This document shows positions 26,339 through 33,249 of a DNA stretch of 40,604 bases, one piece after another. The translations under genes and the position numbers were made by a program. Source of the stretch: JAVBNC01 sp031551765 (lineage in GTDB: Bacteria > Desulfobacterota > Desulfovibrionia > Desulfovibrionales > Desulfovibrionaceae); assembly GCA_031551765.1 (NCBI GenBank), contig JAVBNC010000143.1, positions 1-40,604 on the forward strand, written 5' to 3'. The stretch's first letter is position 1. Each line of letters begins with the position of its first letter. The notes under the pieces were generated by a model. It saw only the letters and a list, made by a program, of their open reading frames with translations, had not been told where the DNA came from and did no database searches.

Positions 26339-26358
26339 CCAAGGGGCGCGCCCCTTGG
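26339..26358. repeat. Perfect 20-bp palindrome
   Basis: CCAAGGGGCG and its complement with no loop, followed by GGCGGGTGCAAGGC. It lies between the end of the dehydrogenase (26406) and the ruvX leader. Its form suggests another intergenic repeat family; no second copy was seen in the window. Confidence 0.6.
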
Positions 26359-26405
26359 CGGGTGCAAGGCAGCGCCCTGCTTTCATTTTTAGATGGCTTC
26401 GACAG

Positions 26406-29400
26406 CTATTCGTCGTCTTCAGCCGTATCCGCCGCCGAGACTTCCACGGCGCCCAGGGCGGACAGGTCCACCACGCGGGCCGCGCCCTTGCCGTTGCCGT
26501 TTTTCAGGGTCTGGAGCAGGAGCTTGCGGAACTTTTTCCGCCAGTCTTTGCCCGTGTAGCTTTGGGCCAGATACTCCAGGGTGTGGAGCACGGGCCGCTT
26601 GTCGTGCAGGGCCAGGAGGGTCCGGCCTATACCCATCTTGCAGGACGGGCAGCCCACAATGACGGGGGTCTTTTCGTCCGCGGCGCGGTCCGCGTCGTGC
26701 AGGGCGGTGAAGTCGCGCTCAAGCTGGGCGGCTTTTTTGCCCCGGATCTTGTTGTAGATGGCCGGACTGGTCATGGCGCCCATGCCGGATTCGCCGCAAC
26801 AGCCGGGGGAAACGCGGATCTGCGCGCCGGACAGCTCCGCCAGGGCGGCGGCGTAGATGCCTGCGGCCTTGACCTTGTGCACGCCCGTCCATTCCGAGTG
26901 GCAGGGGGAATGGTAGAGCAGGTTGGCGGTCTCGGATTTCGGGGCGGCGGGCAGACGCGTGAGCAGGAACTGGGCCACGTCCTGATGCATGAGCTTTTCG
27001 CCGTCCGGGCGCGGGGATTCCACGGCCAGGGCGCGTTCCAGCCCGTCGCGGCAGGAACCGCAGGCGGTGAGCAGATGGGACGGCGCAAGACCCAGGGCGG
27101 CGGCCTTGTCGCAAAGCTCGCTGAGGGCGTTGAGGGTGCGCTCGCGCAGGGTGGTGTAGGCATCGTGCATGCCGGCGGAAACCAGGGGGTAGCCGCAGCA
27201 GAGGTGTTCTTGCGGCAGAATGACGGTGTACCCGGCCTTGAGCAGCAGGAGGATGCCCGCGCAGGCGATGGCGCGGTCGAACAGCGCGGCCCCGCAGCCG
27301 GGGAAGTAGAGCACGGCGCCTTTGGCCTCGCCCTGCGGCGTGAAAATGGAGCCCTTGTCCAGACGCAGGCTTTCCGTCAGGTTGTAGAAGCGGGGCTGCG
27401 GGCCGGGCGCGGAAAAGAGCGGATTTTCCAGGCGGTTGCGCCAGGACGGGGGGATGACGCCCAACAGGCGGTTCTGCATGCGTTGCCCCGTGGCCGCCAG
27501 TTTGGCCGCTTTGGGCGCGCGCACGGCGACGTCTTCCGCCAGATAGGCCAGGACTTTGCTTTTCAGGGGGTGGCCGCCCTGTTTTTCCCGCTCCAGAATG
27601 GCGCGGGAGGTCAGGGCCACCTCGGCGGAATCTATTTTCACCGGGCACACGGCCGTACATTTGCCGCAGCCGGTGCAGTGTTCCATAATCCCGCGCAGCT
27701 CGCCCATCAGGAAGGGGTCCGCCTTGCCGGTGTTGATCTGCGCGTAGTAGACAGCTTCGATCAGCGCTCCCAGCACCAGGTTCTTGTTGCGCGGCTGGTA
27801 GAGCATGGAGGCGCCGGGGTAGTGCATGGGGCAGACCTGCTTGCACTTGCCGCAGCGGGTGCAGATCTGCACGTTGCTCAAGAGGCTGATCAGACGTTCC
27901 TTGTCCTCAATGCCGCTCTGCCGGATATCCTGGATCAGGCGGTTGAAGGAAAAGGTGAACGGCGCGACGGGCAGCTCTTTTTGCGTGAGCTTGGCCGGGT
28001 TCATGATGTTGCGCGGGTCCGCCAGGCGCTTGACCTCTTTGATGGCCGCCATCTTCTCCGGCGAGAGAAAGGCGATTTTGGTAATGCCTATGCCGTGCTC
28101 GCCGGAAACCTCGCCGCCTATGTCCTGGGCCTTTTGCATCACGCGCATGGCGGTTTCTTCCGCCGCGTGCAACATGACCGGGTCGTTGGAGTTCACCGGG
28201 ATGTTGACGTGCGAATTGCCGTCGCCCGCGTGCATGTGCGTGGCTACGATAATGCGCTGGGTGATCATGCGCTCTTCAACGGCCGCGATTTTGCGGGCCA
28301 AAGCGGGGTGGGCTTCTCGCAGGGACGCCAGAAAAAGGGTGGCGCGCAGTTCCAGTTCTTCGTCCGACTGGTCGGCGGCGGAGACTTCGCCCTTGATGAC
28401 TTTGGAGCAGTAAGTGAATTCCCGGTTAAGGTCCTTTTCCTCGGTGGGGAAACCGGTGAGACGCCCCACTTCCTGCAGGGCGTTTCTGTAGGCTTTGGCC
28501 ATGCATTCCAGGTTCACCTGCTCAATGAACTGGGCGAATTCCGGTACCGTGTCGATGGGAATGACCACGTCCTCGTTGATCTTGAAGCCCGAGGTGCGTT
28601 TGGCAATGGCGGAAAGGCGGTGCCTGTCCTCCCAGAACACTTCCGCCTCCTTGGCGTCCTTGGCGATAAAGGCGTCCACGCCGTCGTAGGGCTTACAGAT
28701 TTCCGCCACCTTGGCCACGGCGCCCAGCAGGGCTTCTTTGTCGTCGCCTTCCAGTTGCAGGATAAGCACGGAAATGGGGTCGCCTTCATAGGTGACGGAT
28801 TTCTTTTTATATTCAATGGCCTGGACGTACTTGCTGCCGAATTCCTCCAGGGCGGTGATCTTGAAAATATCCCCGAGCTGGCGGCTTTCGTTGCGCAGGT
28901 TGACCACGTCCTTGATGACCCGCATGGCGTTGACCATGGAGCGGCCGAAGAATTCCAGCACAATGACCCGGATGTGGCGCGGCTTTTTGTGCAGAATAAA
29001 GGTGGCTTCCACAACGATGCCGTCCACCCCTTCTTTCTGCATGCCGGGCAGGCCGCCCAGGGCCTTGTTGGTCACGTCCTTGCCCAGGCCCGGCGCGCGC
29101 AGTTCGGAGCCGTGCAGGGTCACCACCTTGCGCACCCCGCCGGAAATATCCCGCACTTCAAAGACGGCTTCTTCGTCCTCCATTATCTTGTGCCGGGGGT
29201 GGTTCACGCGCTCAATGTCAATAATTTCGCCTGTGGGCGTGACCATGCGGTAGGAGAGCACGTTGTCGATGGTGGTGCCGTATTCGAAACACAGTGGGCC
29301 GCCGGAGTTTTCCGCGATGTTCCCGCCTATGGTGGAAGCGGTTTTGGACGCGGGGTCCACGGTGAACAGCAGGCCGTGTCCGGCGGCGGCCAGTATGGCG

Positions 29401-30044
29401 TCGTTGGTGATGACGCCCGCGCCCAGGCGTATGGTCATGGCTTTTTCATCCGCTTCCAGCGGGGCGTTGAGCCGGGTCAGAGAGAGGATGACCGTGCGTT
29501 TTCTGGCGGGAATGGCCCCGCCGGTAAGGCCGGAAGCCCCGCCCCTGGGCACCAGGGCGAACTGCATTTCGTTGGCCAGTTGCACCACCGCGCTGACTTC
29601 CTCGGCCGTGGCCGGGGTGACCACCAAAAGCGGCAGTTCCATGCGCAGGTCCGTGGCGTCCGTGGCGCTTTCCACGCGGGAATGAGGCCGCGCGTCGATG
29701 CGGTCTTTGGGCAGCACCGCTTCCAGCCGGGAAATAAGCGCCTTGCGGTATTCCGTGTCGCTGTCGTAGGCGCTCCAGAACATGGTCAGGCCTTCAGCGA
29801 TGGAATTGGCGTAGTGGTGCGCCAGCGCGCGGCGGGACTGCTCAAAACGCGCGGCCACGCTTTCCTTGACCAGGGCGCTGTTGATAAAGGGGTTGTAGCT
29901 GACCAGGAACAGCTCGCCGGCCAGGCGCATGGTCAGTTCGCGCACACCTTCCGGCCAGTCCGCGAAGTCGTCGACGGGAATGCGCAGGATACGGCTGACC
30001 AGCGATTCGACATTGATGGAAATATGGGGGCCTTTGTGCGGCAT
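26406..30044 (-). CDS. FAD/Fe-S oxidoreductase, D-lactate or glycolate dehydrogenase type
   Basis: Very large dehydrogenase of 1212 aa combining three modules that are often separate subunits. An FAD-binding PCMH domain (about 135-350) has PRGGASGLTGG at 166-176 and STIGGNIAENSGG. The FAD-oxidase C-terminal domain has THMHAGDGNSHVNIPV and GGEVSGEHGIG. Two [4Fe-4S] motifs, CTRCGKCKQVCP near 727 and CTGCGKCTAVCP near 793, follow. The last part has two cysteine-rich CCG domains (FPGCG, CCGYP; CHSEW, GCCGESGMG). It probably oxidises D-lactate or another 2-hydroxy acid at the membrane and passes electrons to quinone or an Fe-S chain, as in Desulfovibrio lactate metabolism. ATG 30044 follows GGGGAGA. 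The acidic end is AEDDE. The exact substrate is not readable. Confidence 0.9.
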   Translation of the reverse strand: MPHKGPHISINVESLVSRILRIPVDDFADWPEGVRELTMRLAGELFLVSYNPFINSALVKESVAARFEQSRRALAHHYANSIAEGLTMFWSAYDSDTEYRKALISRLEAVLPKDRIDARPHSRVESATDATDLRMELPLLVVTPATAEEVSAVVQLANEMQFALVPRGGASGLTGGAIPARKRTVILSLTRLNAPLEADEKAMTIRLGAGVITNDAILAAAGHGLLFTVDPASKTASTIGGNIAENSGGPLCFEYGTTIDNVLSYRMVTPTGEIIDIERVNHPRHKIMEDEEAVFEVRDISGGVRKVVTLHGSELRAPGLGKDVTNKALGGLPGMQKEGVDGIVVEATFILHKKPRHIRVIVLEFFGRSMVNAMRVIKDVVNLRNESRQLGDIFKITALEEFGSKYVQAIEYKKKSVTYEGDPISVLILQLEGDDKEALLGAVAKVAEICKPYDGVDAFIAKDAKEAEVFWEDRHRLSAIAKRTSGFKINEDVVIPIDTVPEFAQFIEQVNLECMAKAYRNALQEVGRLTGFPTEEKDLNREFTYCSKVIKGEVSAADQSDEELELRATLFLASLREAHPALARKIAAVEERMITQRIIVATHMHAGDGNSHVNIPVNSNDPVMLHAAEETAMRVMQKAQDIGGEVSGEHGIGITKIAFLSPEKMAAIKEVKRLADPRNIMNPAKLTQKELPVAPFTFSFNRLIQDIRQSGIEDKERLISLLSNVQICTRCGKCKQVCPMHYPGASMLYQPRNKNLVLGALIEAVYYAQINTGKADPFLMGELRGIMEHCTGCGKCTAVCPVKIDSAEVALTSRAILEREKQGGHPLKSKVLAYLAEDVAVRAPKAAKLAATGQRMQNRLLGVIPPSWRNRLENPLFSAPGPQPRFYNLTESLRLDKGSIFTPQGEAKGAVLYFPGCGAALFDRAIACAGILLLLKAGYTVILPQEHLCCGYPLVSAGMHDAYTTLRERTLNALSELCDKAAALGLAPSHLLTACGSCRDGLERALAVESPRPDGEKLMHQDVAQFLLTRLPAAPKSETANLLYHSPCHSEWTGVHKVKAAGIYAAALAELSGAQIRVSPGCCGESGMGAMTSPAIYNKIRGKKAAQLERDFTALHDADRAADEKTPVIVGCPSCKMGIGRTLLALHDKRPVLHTLEYLAQSYTGKDWRKKFRKLLLQTLKNGNGKGAARVVDLSALGAVEVSAADTAEDDE

Positions 30045-30197
30045 TATAATCTCCCCGGATCAGGGCCCGGCGCAAGGCTCGGCCGTTCCGGCGGTAGGGC
30101 GTCAAGCAGCAGCATTATAGCTGGGCATGGGAACTGATTAGTATACGGCGGAAGCCAAAGCTTGACAAGAGACGCCACTTTGGCGGAGGCAGACGCC

Positions 30198-31130
30198 ATG
30201 ACGCAAGCAAATATCGTATACCTCGCTCCGGAGGGCTTTGAAACGCCGCTGGAGGAAGAGCTCACCCTGCGGGGCGTTTCCGTCGTGTGGCGCAGGGGCA
30301 GGCTGTTCGGCGCGAATGGCGAAGGCATAACGCCGGCCTGGGCGCAGAATATCTGGTACGATCCCGTGCTCATCCCTATCCGTTCCATCGGGGACGGGGT
30401 GAAAAAACTGCGGGCCGTACAGCGCAACTGGGCGCTGGTTTCCACGGAGCACCATCGCCGCGCTGAACTGATCCGCCAGCAGCTTCCGCCTGTGGGGACG
30501 AAGCCCTTCGTATTTGGCTCTCCTCCGCCCGCCGCGCCCATGGGCGGCTGGACCCTGTGGGACGAAGGCACCATTCTGGCTTCGGCCGTCTGTGCCAGTT
30601 CTTTTGCGAACGGGGAACCCCGCTTCGCGGAAGATACCCAGGGGCCGCCCAGCCGGGCCTACCGCAAGCTGTGGGAGGTGTTCACAGTCATGGGCAAGCG
30701 GCCCCAGCCGGGGGACTTGTGTCTGGACCTGGGCAGCGCGCCCGGCGGCTGGACCTGGGTCCTGGCCATGCTGGGCGCGCGGGTGTTCAGCCTGGACAAA
30801 TCCCCGCTGGACCCAGCGGTGGCGGCTCTGCCTTTGGTGAACCATTGCGAGAACAGCAGCGCTTTCGCGCTGGACCCGGTTTCCGCGGGCGCTGTGGACT
30901 GGTTGTTTTGCGACGTTGCCTGCTATCCGGACAGGTTGTTGCGTTTGGTAACGCGGTGGCTGGAAAAAGGAAGGTGCGGAAATTTTGTGTGCACCATAAA
31001 GTTTCAAGGAATAACAGACCATAGTATTGCCTCGTCGTTTCTCAATATTCCCGGATCGCGCCTGATGCATTTAGCGCATAACAAACATGAGCTGACCTGG
31101 ACGCTGTTTGACAATGGCACGCATAGTTAG
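30198..31130 (+). CDS. RlmM/FtsJ-like SAM-dependent RNA methyltransferase
   Basis: Protein of 310 aa. The C-terminal half is an FtsJ-type Rossmann methyltransferase with SAM motif CLDLGSAPGGWTWVL and acidic motif VFSLDKSPLDP. It also has DWLFCDVACYPDR, CTIKFQG and a late HNKHELTW, consistent with the K-D-K-E catalytic set of ribose 2'-O methyltransferases. The N-terminus (IVYLAPEGFETPLEEEL) resembles a reduced RlmM-like domain. Its likely target is an rRNA 2'-O ribose (RlmM acts on 23S C2498), but this is inferred. ATG 30198 is preceded by GGAGG at 30184-30188; an in-frame TTG at 30162 is less likely. It is divergent from the dehydrogenase and stands alone. Confidence 0.85.
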   Translation: MTQANIVYLAPEGFETPLEEELTLRGVSVVWRRGRLFGANGEGITPAWAQNIWYDPVLIPIRSIGDGVKKLRAVQRNWALVSTEHHRRAELIRQQLPPVGTKPFVFGSPPPAAPMGGWTLWDEGTILASAVCASSFANGEPRFAEDTQGPPSRAYRKLWEVFTVMGKRPQPGDLCLDLGSAPGGWTWVLAMLGARVFSLDKSPLDPAVAALPLVNHCENSSAFALDPVSAGAVDWLFCDVACYPDRLLRLVTRWLEKGRCGNFVCTIKFQGITDHSIASSFLNIPGSRLMHLAHNKHELTWTLFDNGTHS

Positions 31131-31453
31131 AAAAACACTATGCAAAAGTAGTAAAATCAAAAAAACCATAATTTCCACAAGGTAAAAAAATCAATGTGGT
31201 TAGTATGTTTTTCCGGGCAGGCTTCTACAATAAGAAAAAAGCACAACGGCGCGAGAAGTCTGTTGATTTTTTTTGGGGGATTATTTATGGACTTGAAAAG
31301 TAATTAATTCTGGTGAAGGGTATTCGCGCGAATCTGCAAAATTATTATGGGGAAATGCGCGAATTTTTTTATGCAAAATTAAATAAAGCTATATGTTGCT
31401 GCACGTGCATGTATTTTAATGCACATCCAATGCAGCGTAAACAGGGGGGGAGA
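31131..31453. other. AT-rich intergenic region upstream of the MucR gene
   Basis: About 320 bases, clearly more AT-rich than the surroundings, with no gene-like frame. It contains the perfect palindrome ATTCGCGCGAAT (31322-31333). Two direct repeats are built GCGCGAAT-N1-TGCAAAATTA (31326-31344) and GCGCGAAT-N7-TGCAAAATTA (31357-31381). An inverted repeat GTGCAT/ATGCAC lies at 31405-31424. These could be regulator-binding or promoter elements; no sigma-70 promoter was chosen with confidence. Confidence 0.55.
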
Positions 31454-31849
31454 ATGGAAGAACATGTACGCCAGGCGCTGGAAATTGTGAAAGCGCAGGC
31501 AAGTTGCCGCACCATGACGGAAGAGGAAATCAGCTCCATGGTCAAGGGCCTGTCAGCGGCCATTCAGCGCATGCTGGTCTCCGGGTGGGAGGATGTTTCG
31601 TCAAGCGAGCAAGCCGGCGCGGACAGGACTCCTAAAGATACGTTCATTATCTGCCTGGAGTGCCGCAAGTCGTTCAAGATGCTTACGCGTAAGCATTTGC
31701 TCTCGCACGGTCTTTCACCGAACGAATACCGGGAAAAGTGGGGGTACGCGAAGAACGCTCCATTGGTGTGCCGCGCGCTGCAGCGTCACCGCCGGAAGAA
31801 GATGAAAGATATGAAGCTGTGGGAAAAACGCCGGAAAAAGGCTGATTAA
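31454..31849 (+). CDS. Ros/MucR-family zinc-finger transcriptional regulator
   Basis: DNA-binding regulator of 131 aa. The N-terminal half is helical (EEHVRQALEIVKAQ, EEISSMVKGLSAAIQRM). The C-terminal half is the Ros/MucR domain: FIICLECRKSFKMLTRKH then LLSHGLSPNEYREKWGY, with zinc ligands Cys-x2-Cys and His-x3-His, and a basic tail RHRRKKMKDM. Members bind AT-rich DNA and often repress their own genes, which fits the AT-rich upstream region. ATG 31454 is chosen because a G-rich site (31445-31452) precedes it. The frame is open from 31313, but that part is AT-rich and Cys/aromatic-laden and unlike the family. A terminator follows immediately, so it is monocistronic. Confidence 0.88.
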   Translation: MEEHVRQALEIVKAQASCRTMTEEEISSMVKGLSAAIQRMLVSGWEDVSSSEQAGADRTPKDTFIICLECRKSFKMLTRKHLLSHGLSPNEYREKWGYAKNAPLVCRALQRHRRKKMKDMKLWEKRRKKAD

Positions 31850-31861
31850 CTAAACACGCTG

Positions 31862-31903
31862 AAAACCGCCCGCTCCGGCCGCGACCTGGGTGGGCGGTTT
31901 TTT
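31862..31903 (+). terminator. Intrinsic terminator after the MucR gene
   Basis: AAAACCGCCC on the left pairs with GGGCGGTTTT on the right across a 20-base loop region, followed by a run of T (31898-31903). Confidence 0.88.
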
Positions 31904-31930
31904 GTTCTCTGGCGTATCCGTGCAGGTGCC

Positions 31931-31960
31931 TTGACAAAAATCCTAGTTAATAATAGTTAT
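31931..31960 (+). promoter_or_regulatory. Promoter of the perR cluster
   Basis: A perfect TTGACA at 31931-31936 with a weaker -10 such as TAGTTA at 31954-31959 (17-base spacing). It drives perR and probably the two small genes after it. The -10 assignment is uncertain because it overlaps the operator-like repeat. Confidence 0.55.
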
Positions 31961-31963
31961 TGA
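31947..31963 (+). promoter_or_regulatory. Putative Per/Fur-box operator
   Basis: TTAATAA-TAG-TTATTGA forms an imperfect 7-3-7 inverted repeat (6 of 7 pairs) resembling AT-rich Fur-family operators. It overlaps the -10 region, which would suit autorepression by the PerR-like protein encoded next. No binding data can be derived from the sequence. Confidence 0.5.
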
Positions 31964-31987
31964 TAAACAGTTACAAGGATGTGTGCC

Positions 31988-32386
31988 GTGCAGCGCCAAA
32001 GCAGAACCACCAAACAGCGCATGGTCATTTTAGAGACCCTGCGCTCTGTGCGCAGCCACCCCACGGCGGACGAGATCTACACCATGACCAGGGTGAGGCT
32101 TCCGCGTATCAGCCTTGGCACTGTGTACCGGAACCTCGACCTTCTCGTGCGCCAGGGCGAGATTCTCTGCCTTGAAAGTGCCGGAACGCAGAGGCGTTTT
32201 GACGGCGCCATGCATGCGCACCAGCATGTGCGTTGCCTGCGCTGCGGTAAAATCGCCGACGTTTTCCCCGCTTTGAAAGTGCCGAGCGTGCAGGAGTTGA
32301 GCGTGGACGGCTTTACGCTGAGCAGCGTGCGCCTGGAGTTTGAGGGCGTGTGTGCGGCCTGCGCTGGTGCGGAAAAAGAGGCATAG
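31988..32386 (+). CDS. perR: PerR-like Fur-family repressor
   Basis: Metal-dependent repressor of 132 aa. The winged-helix N-terminus has RTTKQRMVILETL and the HPTADEIY to LGTVYRNLDLLVRQGEI recognition region. The dimerisation domain has HAHQHVRCLRCGKIADV and a second Cys pair in VCAACAG, giving the structural zinc site. PerR rather than Fur is inferred from its place in front of a rubredoxin-like gene, as in Desulfovibrio vulgaris, where perR, rubrerythrin and rdl form an operon. GTG 31988 is preferred because AAGGA (31975-31979) lies 8 bases before it; ATG 31979 overlaps that site. Probable autoregulation via the operator-like repeat just upstream. Confidence 0.85.
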   Translation: MQRQSRTTKQRMVILETLRSVRSHPTADEIYTMTRVRLPRISLGTVYRNLDLLVRQGEILCLESAGTQRRFDGAMHAHQHVRCLRCGKIADVFPALKVPSVQELSVDGFTLSSVRLEFEGVCAACAGAEKEA

Positions 32387-32436
32387 TCCGCGCTGTTTTT
32401 CAGCGCGGAGTTGGCAGTTACGGCCAGGAGCGGCCC

Positions 32437-32616
32437 ATGCGCGACCCAAAAGAATATTACCGCTGCACCACGGTGAATTGCGGCTATATGTATGACCCCG
32501 ACCGAGGGGACCGCAAAGGCAAAGTCCCCAAAGGCACCCCTTTTGCCGAATTGCCTGAGGATTGGCGCTGCCCCGTGTGCGGGGCGAGCAAAAAGGCCTT
32601 TGTGCCCATGGCCTGA
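32437..32616 (+). CDS. rdl: Rubredoxin-like protein with Cys-X4-Cys spacing
   Basis: Small iron protein of 59 aa with one Fe(Cys)4 site. The first cysteine pair is spaced by four residues (CTTVNCGYMYDP) instead of the usual two; the second pair is normal (CPVCGA). The aromatic core is present (YRC, YMYDP, DWRCP, F). This unusual spacing is known from rubredoxin-2 of Desulfovibrio desulfuricans and from Rdl of D. vulgaris. It probably donates electrons in peroxide or superoxide detoxification. ATG 32437 follows AGGAG at 32425-32429. It lies 50 bases after perR, with no rubrerythrin gene between them. The next small gene starts 12 bases after its stop. Confidence 0.9.
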   Translation: MRDPKEYYRCTTVNCGYMYDPDRGDRKGKVPKGTPFAELPEDWRCPVCGASKKAFVPMA

Positions 32617-32628
32617 TGGAGGTGAACC

Positions 32629-32724
32629 ATGTCCTTCTGGGAATTTATTCCGCTGGGGGCTTTTGCGGTGGTCTGTTTTTTCCTGGTGCGCTGGCTGCCG
32701 GAAAACCGCGGCCTTGGCGGTTGA
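32629..32724 (+). CDS. 31-aa membrane peptide; frame continues past an in-frame TGA to 32841
   Basis: A short gene with a very good ribosome-binding site (GGAGG at 32618-32622, 6 bases before ATG). The peptide is one membrane helix (residues 7-24, FIPLGAFAVVCFFLVRWL) followed by PENRGLGG and a TGA at 32722-32724. The same frame then stays open for 38 codons to a second TGA at 32839-32841, reading VGAVCSRVLHLEKE and a charged Ala/Pro/Glu/Lys-rich tail with GC-rich third positions typical of coding here. A 7-bp stem-loop (32736-32754, loop CGGGT) begins 11 bases after the first TGA. The product could be a 70-residue selenoprotein, a truncated gene or two peptides. It is in the perR-rdl cluster. 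Confidence 0.6.
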   Translation: MSFWEFIPLGAFAVVCFFLVRWLPENRGLGG

Positions 32725-32735
32725 GTGGGCGCTGT

Positions 32736-32754
32736 GTGCAGCCGGGTGCTGCAC
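32736..32754 (+). other. SECIS-like stem-loop candidate
   Basis: GTGCAGC (32736-32742) pairs perfectly with GCTGCAC (32748-32754) around the loop CGGGT. The loop begins 18 bases after the in-frame TGA, similar to the spacing in the E. coli fdhF SECIS, and contains GG and GU steps. The bulged U of the E. coli element is not obvious. A candidate only. Confidence 0.35.
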
Positions 32755-32858
32755 CTGGAAAAGGAGCCGGCAAAGCCTGAACAGGCGGCGGGGGACGGCG
32801 CCGAGGCTGCCGCTCCTGATGCCGCGCGGGGCAAACAGTGACCCCGCCCGAAAGATAC

Positions 32859-32904
32859 TCGCGAAACCCGCCGCCTTGCTAAGGGTGGCGGGTTTCGCGA
32901 TTTA
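32859..32904 (+). terminator. Terminator after the perR-rdl cluster
   Basis: Perfect 14-bp stem TCGCGAAACCCGCC / GGCGGGTTTCGCGA (32859-32872 and 32887-32900) followed by TTTA. It starts 17 bases after the second TGA of the small gene, not after the first, which supports transcription and perhaps coding up to 32841. Confidence 0.8.
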
Positions 32905-33249
32905 TGGCGTGGGCTGTGCCGTCTCTTAGATTGTCGCTTAACGGCGGGCAAAGCCCGCCTACGCCAATCTCGCGGGCCTTGCTGCGCTGCGTTTCGCAAG
33001 GCCAGAGCATTTTGTCATAAGATAAAATCTCAAAGGTAAAATGCTCCAGAGCCGTTTCGTTCCGAGATTGCCGCTTGACGGTGGACAAAGTTGACTCGGC
33101 CGTCGTGGCTTTGCCCCTTCAGGGCCTCGTTGGATGACCGGGGCGGGCAAGTCCGCTATCTTGGGAATCGCCCAGCTACGCTGATCTTACGCCAGGATTT
33201 AAAGATAAATCCTGGCAGAGCGGTTCGACTTTTTCAAAGTTGAACCTCC
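32905..33249. repeat. Gene-free region rich in repeats and hairpins
   Basis: About 345 bases with no credible gene. It holds a 25-base imperfect direct repeat (32929-32953 and 33066-33090, 21 of 25 identical). A hairpin GAGCATTTT/AAAATGCTC spans 33005-33046, with arms of 9 bp. A perfect 10-bp hairpin GCCAGGATTT/AAATCCTGGC spans 33191-33216. It looks like stacked intergenic repeat elements or a decayed mobile remnant. No transposase fragment was recognised. Confidence 0.6.

Noticed and set aside
26235..30137. Forward open frame of 1300 codons
   Set aside because: It is antisense to the well-supported FAD/Fe-S dehydrogenase. Its translation is Gly/His/Gln/Val-rich without family motifs, a typical shadow in GC-rich DNA.
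31110..31130. TGGCACG as a sigma-54 -24 box
   Set aside because: No GC at the required -12 spacing, and it lies in the end of the methyltransferase gene.
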